Part shown: positions 26,018 to 37,800 of the stretch, piece after piece
Layout: each line of letters opens with the position of its first letter
Numbering within the stretch: position 1 is the first letter of the stretch
NCBI GenBank assembly: GCA_005281725.1
Contig: SSBO01000009.1
Location: 3,112,163-3,176,162 of the forward strand
Length of the DNA: 64,000 nt
From: Wuchereria bancrofti
Taxonomy: Eukaryota; Nematoda; Chromadorea; Rhabditida; Onchocercidae
Reading direction: 5' to 3'
Program-made: the position numbers and the translations under genes
The notes under the pieces: model-generated
Seen by the model: only the letters and a program-made list of their open reading frames with translations
Databases searched by the model: none
What the model was told of the DNA's origin: nothing

Positions 26018-28490
26018 TGTCGCGAAACTCGAAATAATCTCGCGAACCTCCAAATAACTTACAAAATATATCAATAAAATTATATTAATCCATAATACCA
26101 AATTTCGTTTTAATTGAATATTAGAAATGTGAAACTGTTTCAAATTATACATCATGTAAGTAATCATTATTTCAACACTCATCTTCCCATTGTACTTGAG
26201 CTTATCTGCTTGTCTCGACATTTTCATCTTACTATATATCTAGATTGTTTAATACGTTAAAAATTACTCCTTTGTTCCAAATCAAATTTGCTTGCAATGT
26301 CGAAATATTGTAAAGGTCTTCTAAGCTGATAGTCATCCTTTGGAAAGCTACAATATTAAAACCCATCTCTTACTATATAAAGAGCAAAGATCATTTGATA
26401 GCTCCTTACTTAATAACCATGCTCTTGTTGCAAGTCAATGCCCACATATAAGGATTTAAATCCTTTGTCTCAATCAGTTCTAACAGTTTTTTCCTTACCA
26501 GTAAGCTACAAATCGGCTGCTCTCCCTCCCTCACAATGCAGTTCATTTTACCATCATTTTATTCGTTTATCCATTATCTTCATCTCATTGGTAGATATTC
26601 TACGAAATTATCAGTATTGTTGATATAGATTAATATCTATATATTGTGGATGCTAGCCAATAAAATCGTCACAACAGACCTATCATTCAACGCATTCACC
26701 TACACCAACTGCAATAACAAACAAGGAAGGCCTTTGAGCACACGAAAGTTATATTCAGACTGAACCCCAACTTTCATAACAAATTTTTGGTGCCACGAGC
26801 CGGGAGATATGTCTGAAAGTATAACTAAAGGAAGCGAAATATCAAAATCGAGAATTCGAGAACTTCTTACCGAAGCAATCGAACTCGATCTAACTTCTCC
26901 TAGTCAAACACTTTCGCGAGAGGAACTCAAGCAACAATACGAAATCAAATCGCGAATCGTCGAAGAGAAAATCACACATCTCGAATATTATGCTGGGTTG
27001 CTCGAAACAGCCAATCAAAAATGGTTGGATATCATTCAGAACTCGACAATCGCGACGAAGAGAAAGGAAGAAGAGGCGAAATATGCCAATATGTTGGACG
27101 ATCCGTAAGATATTTTAAGCTTGATTACTAGAACAAGAGAAACTTAAAATATATAGTGATGAATATTGTTTGGTATTTCAACATTTAAATCAAGAAGATA
27201 CCAGAGAATCATTTTCAAAGAATAGTATGATTCTCATAAGCGGAGATAAAACTCCCACAATTACCACTAATAACATTTAGTGGGGATCCAAAATTGTGGA
27301 GGCAATTTTGGTGTAGTTTCAAAGCGGCAGTTCATGAGCAAAACATCCCAGAGATTCAGAAGTTAAACTACTTAATATCTTGTCTTAAAAGGGATGCATT
27401 GTTAGCTGTAAGAAGTTATGATATAGCACCAGCAAACTACGATGCCATAATACGCTTACTAATAGAGAAGTATGGTAAACCTTTCATTATAAGGAAATCA
27501 TTTTACAATGAACTGAATTTCATCAAAAGAAATGACCGTGATTGGAAAGCACCATCGAAGCCATGGAAAGAATACTTCGGCAGCTGGAAGCTATAGGTAA
27601 AAATTTAGAGCATCCAAGTATCGAAATTTCAATTGAAAATAAATTACCAGCGTGGATAGTCTCAGACTATCACTATCGGTAGTATCTGACCATACAGCTA
27701 CCACCGCAACTACCATCTTCACAATTCTGCAGATTTTTGAATGATAGAAAACAAATGAATGGAATCCGATTAATTCAATCTTCTCCCAACAGATAGATAA
27801 CAAGTAATGAAATACAATATTCCTATGGAATGCTAAGAGTCAAATGCCAATCAACATCAAATTTCGCATTGACTGAAGGAGAAATATTCTTGTATGATGG
27901 AAGGGAGTTAGTCTCTAACCTTGATGATATAAGAAATTGTATGGTACAAAAGGGAAAATGTGTAACAAATACCAGTATTGTTTCATGGAACAATACTGAT
28001 GCAACCAATCATTGTTTATATCGAAAAATTGGAAGATTCGACGCTACGAGGTATGGAAATCACTTCGTCATAGATGAACTACAAGCATTACTCATAACGA
28101 AGAAAACAACACAATTACCAATCCCCACCTAATAAAAGGTGATATCGTCCTTGATATGGACACTAGAAATGTTGAGAGCTTAACGAAAAAACTTATATGA
28201 GGGACGATAAAACAATTATTCATAATGGAAACTTCTACAGATGAAACATTCGACCCCGAAAATGTGAAGTTTCAATATGTTTTCGATTCATTATGACGAG
28301 AATTTCTCCAGCATCTTAAACAAACATATCAAAGAACATACCAAAACAAAAATAGTCTATTATTATTGATTCAATTGTCTATTAGCAATCCTACCCTCAC
28401 AGCGAGATTAATGCTACAAAGAAACGATGTGATAGCTAAGAGATTTAATGGAAGTTTATTGCTAAATCTGAGAGACAGTTGAAAATATCG
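26018..28490 (+). mobile_element. Degenerate BEL/Pao retroelement, copy A (gag and env-like remnants)
   Basis: A possible LTR starts with TGTCGCGAAA at 26018 and runs to about 26783. An 18-nt match to a tRNA 3' end (primer-binding site, TGGTGCCACGAGCCGGGA) lies at 26788-26805, and a gag frame opens 3 nt later at 26809. Gag runs to 27108, then is broken. It resumes in another frame at about 27250-27596 with the DUF1759 signature (FSGDPKLWRQFWCSFK, NYLISCLK). No protease, reverse transcriptase or integrase was recognised between. From about 27803 to 28480 a Cys-containing frame interrupted by stops includes NPTLTARLMLQRNDV and resembles env-like glycoproteins of some retroelements; this identification is weak. 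The element is clearly dead: frameshifts, stops and missing pol. Confidence 0.75.
26788..26805 (+). other. Retroelement primer-binding site
   Basis: Eighteen bases complementary to a tRNA 3' end finishing in CTCGTGGCACCA. They sit where a PBS is expected, just after the presumed LTR and just before gag. The tRNA identity was not assigned. Confidence 0.65.
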
Positions 28491-28748
28491 GATTCAACGG
28501 AGGTTTAATAAGTAAGTTCAAAATTGAAAGAATTACTGCAGAATTGGGAATCCTAGCTTACAACCAAAAAATAGTTAACTCAAACCGTATCAACAAAAGG
28601 ATGAATCTCTTTGGCAAGAATCTCTGAACAAGGAGAAAACTCACAGACAGAAAACGAATTCAACCAAGCTACTAAATTGATACAAAGAATTGAAGGCGTA
28701 GCAATACATCAGAGATTAGTAAGTATTGTTATGATATACCTTTGGGAA

Positions 28749-30560
28749 TGTCGCGAATTTCAATATCGCAAAACTTCAAATAAAATAAGTTTATATAAAA
28801 ATTAATCATTCAAACTGTAAATAATTGTTAGCAATGTTATGAATTATTTAACTAATTTTAGATTCTTCAGTTTTATTTTTTATGCGTTCCTTTTTGTTAT
28901 CTTGATTTAACTGAAAGTCATATGTTAATCTCCCGATCTGATCTTGTCACATTCCTTATACTCTGTCGTGTATGCAAATGAGCATCCGTTATAATGTTTG
29001 CTTTAAATTACTCCCATTTCTTAACACATATATAAATCTGATATTAAAAAAAAAAGAGTCTCCTGTCATAAGCAACTCGTATTCCTTCTACTAAAAGACA
29101 GCTTATAACAATACAAAATACTCTTTATTTTTTGCTACTCTATCTATTGATATTGCTTATCTTAAAATTGTTTTATATTAATAAAGATTCAATAATCTTA
29201 CCACTGTTTCATAAACTAAGCGTAACCGATGAACTTCCATGGTCAACGTAACACTATTGTTACTACATCAATTGAACTGCTTATTCAAATACTCAAAGTA
29301 AGCCTTTAAAATTCCTGTTTGTTCCTGACCATCGACAAACCTTTAAAGACAACAACAAAAAAAAGAAAATCACGACAACATTCAGTGATAATCCAAAACC
29401 AGAGAATTCTGGAGTGTCTTGGTGCTGAGTACATTTATTACAGATATTCAAAAGTTGAATTACTTAACTGCAGGCTTAGGGACTATAATATAACCCCAAA
29501 AAATTACGATTTTACAAAGAAAGTCCTTGTTGAGAATTTGGGCAGTAGCACGTAACTAAAAAATCCCTATGTCACCAGTTATATTCGATCAAGAAGAATG
29601 ATCGAGAATGGAAGGTAACGGTCGAAGCTGTTAAAAGAATACTTCGATAATTAGAAGCTGTGAGTGGAAATCTAGGAAACCAAATATCGATATCGAAACT
29701 ACAACTGAAAATAAATTACTAGCCCGAATTCTGTACAGGATTTATCAACACAAAGAAGAACAAGAATTATAGTCAGTTGTTAAAAATTAAGACAATTCTT
29801 AGTGAAAATGGTTCAACGAAACGAAGTCGCAAAGTGCTAATCTTTCAGTACTGTGAAAGAACAAAAAAAAAAAAAAGAAACAATAACAAAACAACTTACT
29901 AGAAAACCTGAGAACGAGAAACAATTATGAGTAAGTTATATGTACTACATATTACAGAAGGAACTTCACTATAACGACCCCAAAGGCATATGACTACAAA
30001 ACGAATGCAAACTAGAAAAAGTTACTAAAACAAAACCTTGCGCACTTTTTAATGAATACCATTGGGATATGAATGTCAAACGCATGCTAATTTCAATCAA
30101 AGAATGGAACGATGAAGGAAAATAATGTCTGCCTAAACTGTCTTCAATTAGAACATTCGACAACGAACTGCAACAGAAGGAAACGTATCTGTTTCCGTTG
30201 CAAAAGTCTTTATAATACGGCGCTACATCACACTAAATATATAGAAATCATGAACGATCTCTTGGAACAATCAAGGTGTCCGAAAAACAGAAGCGATTTC
30301 ATAACATGTCGAAGCAATTTGTTTAAATCTATAAGATATAAATCTACAGGCTAAGATTGTCTTACTTGGATGTTTCTCATTGGTAAAGGTCTCACACTGG
30401 AAATTAACACCTACTACATGAAAAGCAAAACCCTTTGTCTGGACTTGAGAGTCTTTATGAATAGCAAGCTTCAATTCGACTCGTTTCAGTACTCCTACTG
30501 TAGCGCAGTAATCTTTGGCCAACCCCAACCAAAATTTTCTTCTATAAACTGTACATGATA
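28749..30560 (+). mobile_element. Degenerate BEL/Pao retroelement, copy B (LTR-like, gag, zinc knuckles)
   Basis: TGTCGCGAAT at 28749 resembles the start of the presumed LTR of copy A. A TATATAAA-like box (about 29029) and AATAAA (about 29180) follow, as in an LTR. From 29319 a gag frame parallels copy A: SYDIAPANYD in copy A matches DYNITPKNYD here, and IKRNDRDWK matches IKKNDREWK, with frameshifts and stops between. At about 30112-30240 there are zinc-knuckle-like motifs, CLNCLQLEHSTTNC (C-x2-C-x4-H-x4-C), then a CFRC motif with a trailing HH. Beyond 30360 only scraps remain. It cannot be functional. Confidence 0.7.
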
Positions 30561-30689
30561 TAATTTGGTACTATTTAATAATCCTTATAATGCTGAACAA
30601 CAAAGCCTTTTTTTAACTATTCACTTGCTTCATCCAACCAGCTCCAAGAACTTCATCATTAACAAAAAGAAAGTCCCGACAAATTATTT

Positions 30690-30905
30690 AGTGCCTAGCA
30701 TCTACGAGCCGGAATATCTGCCATTATAATCAAGAGCGAGCAACCGGCAAAGGGAAAATTGAAGAAACTTCTGAATAGAGCTAGAGAAATGAAACTGGAA
30801 CAGCAGGTCAATTCCAAAAGAACAAATTCTTCACACACATTACCAAATGAAAATGACTTGTTCATCGCTTCACAAAAGAGGAGACTAAAAAAAGAATCCA
30901 AATAG
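30690..30905 (+). mobile_element. BEL/Pao 5' gag fragment, copy C
   Basis: A degenerate PBS-like stretch (GTGCC..TACGAGCCGG at about 30691-30713) is followed by a short Lys/Glu-rich frame including KLKKLLNRAREMKLEQQ that ends in a stop near 30905. This mirrors the PBS-then-gag order of copy A. It is a third truncated copy, or the rearranged 5' end of another element. Confidence 0.5.
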
Positions 30906-31195
30906 AAGGATTTGTTTGATCTCTTTGTTCCAACAAAACAAATTCCGGATATAAGAAACTGTTCCTGATTTTAATTTTGGCAAAAAATATGTATATATGT
31001 ATATATAGAAATAAATTGACTTCATGGGCAAGACACACATAATAATGGAAGCATGAATAAACATGTATCCACATATACACAAGGCACTGTCAGAGATTCA
31101 ATTCATTTTTACCAAAAGTTCTAACAAAATGTTTAGGTTGGCATTGAATCCATTCAAAGAGATCCTAATAACCTGTGTACGGTATAAAAAGATGT

Positions 31196-31218
31196 TTATA
31201 TATATATATATATATATA
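31196..31218. repeat. (TA)n microsatellite
   Basis: Uninterrupted TA dinucleotides for about 20 bp. Confidence 0.9.
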
Positions 31219-31842
31219 AACACCTTAATAAGATCATGGCGATAGTGCGGGTGACTTTAGATTGCAGGAAGTCTCCAGTGAGCATGACCAGTTTACAAAT
31301 TTTGAATATCGCATATGAAATCCAAATTTCAAAGTCGAATTTCATTCTGAATCAACTAAAATGAATACGATATAATTTTATGATATGAGATCACTACATA
31401 CAATTTGTATAAGAAAGCAGATATATAAAAACCAAATCAAAAGTGAAGATAATAGTGAATGTATCAGTTAAAAGAAGTTATAGCTATGTTATTACGGTAG
31501 CGGTTAAGATGATATGATGCCTGAAAGACTTAAAAGTTGAGTTTGTTAATTCAGCCTACAACGGCTCACTTAACTTCAATTATACTGCATACAGACGAGA
31601 ACAAAAAACGGTCATAAAAAATTAAAGCCAATGGAGAATGAGAAATACAACAGAGACGAATAATTCAGTTTAAAACATTTAGTTGCTTCATAATATTATG
31701 TGTTGGTTTATTGGCTATCAGTTTAGTGGGTACTAGCTAGATGAAGGTCTGACCTCTATTACAAATGGTAATATGATAAAGTCCTGAGAAACATTTAAAA
31801 CAAGAATGACAAAACAGTGTGAAACTAGATAATATTCTGAAA

Positions 31843-31848
31843 TTTATT
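31843..31848 (-). terminator. Polyadenylation signal of the formin gene
   Basis: AATAAA on the minus strand begins 1 nt after the TAG stop (31852-31850), implying a very short 3' UTR if it is used. Confidence 0.45.
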
Positions 31849-31849
31849 T

Positions 31850-34800
31850 CTAACGGCACTCATTTGAATTAATTATGTCAATGAGATCCTTCACATTTGG
31901 GGGTTCAAAGGTTCTAATTCGATCACCTCTTCGACGTCTACTTCCGCGAACGGCAATATCATAACCAGCACTAACACGTTGCTTTTGCATTCGTTGGGTA
32001 CGAGCAACACGTGCTTCTGCTTTCTGAAATTGATTGATACATGATAAAGTAGTCGACATATCATACATTACAAACGCAAAGCGAGTAACTAAAATATTAA
32101 ATAACTGGCACCGAAAAATGCCAAATAACTGGTTGTAGTGGATATCGCAGTATCTGATTAAGCCCATTAAAAATCCTAGCTACTAATAAGTAACTGATAG
32201 AATAAACCAACTAATAAATAATTTTGACAATTTCCAAAAGACCTAAATAATAAAACAAAAAAGTTCAGAATAATAAACTCCAAACCAACATTAAGCGAAT
32301 CCTGGAAAAGTCTAACAGCCTGGTTCAGAGTTTCAATGATATTTTCCAAACTCAACTGCGAAGCACAATAGTATTCTTTCAAGCAATTCTCATTATGACG
32401 TACTTTTTTGATAGATCGTGCTAATTGTCCACATTTTGCTGTGGAATCCTGCAACAAATAATGAGATACTCTCAAAAAATTTCAGCCTGACCTTTGTCAG
32501 GGTTTTCTACTAGTTTTGGAGAATATTGGGATAGGCTGTAATCGTGGAACCAGAGTAAAATATGAAATCTAAATACCATGATAATGGGAGAATAATGCGC
32601 ATAAAGTTCACGATCGCCACATTCTTGCAGACTTTTTAACGACATTTCCAAAGAATGACGAAGTGATGCTTCTGATTTCTCCAAGTCGTCAATAGAGTAT
32701 TTCCTGTAAACATATATTCCTTAGTGGAAGATATAAAGGTTTTGAACAATAAAGGATGATTGCACTAATTCAAACAAGTCAGACACGTTATCTGAGAAAT
32801 ATTATTCTAATATTTGATGTTACGTGTATCCTCAGCGTGAAACAAGTTATCGTTGATTCACTTGGAAAATTGGTTCCGATTTTTTCATCCCTTCCTAGTT
32901 TTCTTAACGATATACACAGTTTTCACATACTGTGATCAATTGAGCATATGTAAAATGTTTTCCGAGAACAATGATTCAAGTTATACAGAGCACTAACTTA
33001 GCAGGTTCCAAAAAATCTAGGACTTTTACAACAGCTCGCAAATTTTCATCAGCATATTCCGCCAAAACATCAACAAGACGTGTATTAGCTGCTGCACCAC
33101 TTCCTTTTGTGTTCAGAGCAGACAGCAATGATGACAGTGCAAATCCAGAAGCACCTGCTGCGAAAGTTGACTGAAATATTCAAATTATTTAGATGAAACA
33201 AATTTTAAGTAAATTTACTCTGTGAAATTCATTATTATATTTGGTCAGAATTACACTTCATTGTACTAAGCATAGCTCAAATTGCTGGTGATCTAGTTGA
33301 CTGCTAGAGTAATAAGAAAGTTTTGATGTTGAAAAGCGCAAGAAAATGGATATTACAATTAAAGATACTGAATAACCAGACAATTTAGAGTGAGTTAGTA
33401 ATCGGATATCGTTTAATTAAAAACTGAAAATAAATAACAATTTAAGCACAACTTAATTTGATGTGACATGTGAGCGAAACGAATATACAAAGTTTAACAA
33501 AAAATGGAATCAAAGCAAAAATAGCGTAGAGACAAATGTGAATAATTCAAATATACATGGCACTGAACTGAGTAAGTAGGGAAATGTGTAATTCTTGAAT
33601 ATCAAAGATAATCTATAACTACAAATTTATTTCTCAATCTACTTTTTCTCCTTGGAGTCACAATAACTTAATTGTAATTAAAGTAATTGCTAATTATAAA
33701 ATAGGACAAACTTGATTCAAGAAATTTCCATACTGCAAGCAGCGATGAAAAAAGGCGTTGATGGAGGTAGAGTTGTAAAGTTCACCGCTTGCAGTCAGAA
33801 GAAGACGGGTGCAATCAAGCTGTCGTGCAAGCTATAAATGAAATTTTCCCGAAAAAGACTCGTTAATTTGAGTTTTTAAATTCGACTCTACGAAAATCAT
33901 TTTTTTTTTCATTTTTTTTTTCTGTTACAGATTTACCATGCCATTACAATAATATCATTTATCGTATATTAGACATCACATAAATAAACCCACATCGTTC
34001 ACTATATTGTCAGAAAGAACTTTCAATTCGATACGCAACTTCAACAACGGTTTTCGAGCAGCTAAGAAGCAAAATAGTTCGGCATCTTTCAAATTATCTG
34101 CGGTTTTCATTTTTGCAAAATATGTGAACTGCAAAACAATATAAACCAATAGCATTATAGAAGAAAGCATGCACATTACGTAATGAAAGGGAACATGATA
34201 TCTTCTAGGCTATATTATTCAACATCAAACAGTAGGCTACGCATCTAGTAACACTCCAACATAAGTTTGACTTTGAAATATATTCTTTTTTTTGCCTAAC
34301 GCTATTGAAATTGTAGTTTAACTTTTTGGCACATGCCTATCTTTCGATTCATGCAGTTCATAAGTAATGAAATGCAACTTTCCAAATCTTGAGAAAAACG
34401 AACTGTAGCATAACTAAAATAAGTCGCCCACTTCTCTGCTCAAAATTTTTATTTTGATTTCAAAACATCTATATCACTGTTACAGCATAGTCCTATTGGA
34501 AAAATCCAAATTCATAAAAAAAAAGTAAACCTCTTCGGGTGATGGGAAATGTTTAAGAAGAGAAGCCAAATAGTCGTGAGAAAGATCACTAATTGCAAGA
34601 GATTCCATTTTTTGTATCAACTGTTCCAGTGTAAGTGGACGGAATCTAAATTAACTGAATTAGCAGAATATTCAACACAATAATTAATTTAAAAATCTAA
34701 CAAGAAATTATATTGAACCGTTACACTGCAGACAAAATAATTTTTAAGATTGCTTATCCTAACAATTAGCTCAAATATCTTTTCTCGAATGAGCTGTATG

Positions 34801-37800
34801 TTAGACTGAAGTTTAGAGTGGTAAAGCTTGTTCAACAAACGGACATTCGTGATGCACAAAAGCTTTGTTAACAGTTGCATATATTAACATTGTATTACTA
34901 GGAAAGCAGATTTTCCGAATTTTATAATTGATCACCGTGCAAGGACGATACCCAAATTGAGCGCTCGTTTTTCCGTAAGACCACCAATTGCTTCAGCTCC
35001 TTTTTTATGATCACTGATATTTCGCATTCGCTGTTGGGTCGTGGTAGTACGAGAATTGTATGCATGTGTCCGCTCAAAAACTTTTTCCAGCTGCAAATGT
35101 AGTTTAGAAATCAATTACCGCTAAGAATCTAAAGAAAGGCGATAGCACATATCGCAATAATACTTCCCGCTAAAGTGAATCTTAGCTAAATCCTACTCCA
35201 TTTTATTTGTTTTTGTATTTAAGAATGCACTAATTGTTTCCCCAATCTCATGCTTCCAGTGATTTCTTGAAACTTTTCAAAAAGAAATCACAGATTCTGA
35301 TAGGACAAGACTGACCCATGACAGGATGTTTGAAAATATTTTTTTTTTTGCCTATTTGCTGAATTTAGCATCTCAATTCTACTAACTCGCTCGCGTTCTT
35401 GCTGATTAAATTCTGCAAAAATGCCACTTTGATCACTCCAGATGGTCGGTCGGGTCACTACCATCTCCGGCTTCACCGTCTCCCACGCAACTGTGTTAGT
35501 CGCACATGTCTTCCTTGAAAATATATAAAATTTACAGCAGGAATTATAAGTTGTCATTACAAATATTATCGTGATATGTTGTGAATATGCTTATTTTTGC
35601 TATCACTTAGTGGACTTGCATCTCAACCTCCATCTTAATTTCAGTGTTATTAAATTTCTGTTACAGATTTGTATTTTAAAAAAGAAATAAAAAGATCGAG
35701 TAATCCAATTACGATTTCAACTCTCAAATATTATTAGACTTCCATTACGGATGGCTATAATTTGCAAATTATAAGATTTATCTCAAAATATGAGAAAGTA
35801 GAAATTAAGATCATCCTAAGGAGAAACATCTCAAATGCTAATATTTAGTGGTAATAAAAAAAAGAAAACATTACTTATATACGGAAACTGATTTGACGAT
35901 AACTGATGATTCAATAACCGGCGTTTGTCTTACAAGTGAAGTATTCAGAAACTCAGGAGCGGGTGGAGGCAGAGGTGGTGGAGGAGGTATAGAAGCAACT
36001 GGTGGCTTTCCTGTACTGAAATGTATAATTTATTAGAATTCGAAACAAAATGAAATATTTTTTAAATGATTTTATGTTAAATTTAAACAATTCTACATTT
36101 TTTATTACTCTTATTAAGGAAAGCATTAGAAAAATTGCTGCACCAGACTATACGATCAGAAGAAAAGCTCGGCTTTTGCAAGGAAAGTGACTTCTCAATG
36201 GAAATTGATAATGCTGATAATCATTTTGTTAAGCGCCCTCCTCATACTATAACGAAACAAAATATATTTCTAAGATAATATGAAATGAGGCTTAGTACTT
36301 TAGAAATAAGACAGCGGTGAATTACTAATGTCTGCATAAAATGTTTAATGCACCATGTTTAATTATGCTAAGCGATAACCACTAGTAATTAAATCCAATT
36401 AGAATATGCCAGTTTTCATTTGAAGCCTTTTATGAAACCTAAGCTACCTCTATATAATTCTGCTTCAATCAATTTCTTCATTTACCTTTGTTTCTCAATA
36501 GGTGGCAAACATTGTAACGATTTTGGTGATCCTTCTAAACTGTGACTTTTTTCCCCATCCTTTTCGTCTAATTTTATGCTAGAAGGTACCACAGTAGCTT
36601 CATCATCAATGAATGGAATATTTGTAATTTCGATCTGTCGACTTCCACTGGAGCGTTTCATGCGAGAAGTTGACCGCGGTCGTCTTATTGTCTTGAAAAG
36701 AGCCAATCATAATTTTAGTCGGAACATTTGAGCTGGAACTTTATTCCCCTATTTTAGGATTTAATACTGATTTCTGAAGAATGGAAATGAAAGATATGTT
36801 AAATATTAACGGTCATTACAATGTAGTATAAGTTGGGCAGCAAATGTGATCATAACAACTTCTACTACATTTTCAAAAAAAAAAGTTAATATAAGAAAAT
36901 AAAAACGAATATATATAGAAACCTGTGGCATTGGTGAGAATTCATTAAGCACCAAGTTGTCCCGAACATTATTGCTCCTGGTAGTATTTTGAGAAGGTAA
37001 AGGATCATATGAATCGTTTCCTCCCACTGAAATCTTATTAATTTAATTTCTGCTGAACTATATTGTTCCTGGAAAGAACACAGCTAGAGTTACCCTCTTG
37101 AGTTTGCACTTCTTCGCTTCGCATGTAACCTCTTTGAAGATAGTGGAGCACACCGTGAAGTCTCTTGCCACTTGGTTGAATTTTTGAGATAAGCTCTAAT
37201 ATATCCAGCTAAATAAAGACACCAACTTCGAAAAATTTCCAGTTAAAAACCATTCACTTAATTTGATATTAGAGAAAAATATAACAATAATCGCTTCTTG
37301 CAAATAAACAAGACAGGAAAAAATCAAAACTCTAACTGACTGGTAGATCTACATGGAATAAGCATTACCACCAATTACTTTTCTTGTTTTCATGGATGTA
37401 TCAAAAAAAAATTTTTTTTTAAATGCTGTTGAGTGTATGGCAAAATTTTGAAATGTTACCCCAAACAAAGTTTATGGTGTTAAATTTTTCAAGACATAAA
37501 TTTCAAGAGATTCAGTTTCTTAAAAGTATATAATAGAAACCTACAACAAAACTTCGATATAAAGATAGGTTTCAAACTACACAAACTAAAGCAGCACAAA
37601 TAACACACTTCTCATATCAAAACCTACTGAAATCAGAAAAAAATAAAAAAAGGAATACCAAAATCTCAGCAGATTTTGAGTACTTCAATTTCTCGTATGC
37701 CGCTTGGAAGATGTCGATTGGATGCCGAGTATCACTGCCCAATAAATTGTCATTGGATTCACTAGCAAAAAATATTTCCAGTTCTGATTCTACTCCTCGA

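Larger units (their letters stand above)
30906..31849. other. Spacer with TA microsatellites
   Basis: It contains a TATATG-type run at about 30987-31007 and a (TA)n run at about 31196-31218. The rest is non-coding as far as can be seen, apart from the 3' UTR of the formin gene at the right end. Confidence 0.6.

Noticed and set aside
35848..36036. Plus-strand open frame rich in glycine
   Set aside because: It is the antisense of the proline codons of the formin FH1 exon (36015-35875, minus strand).
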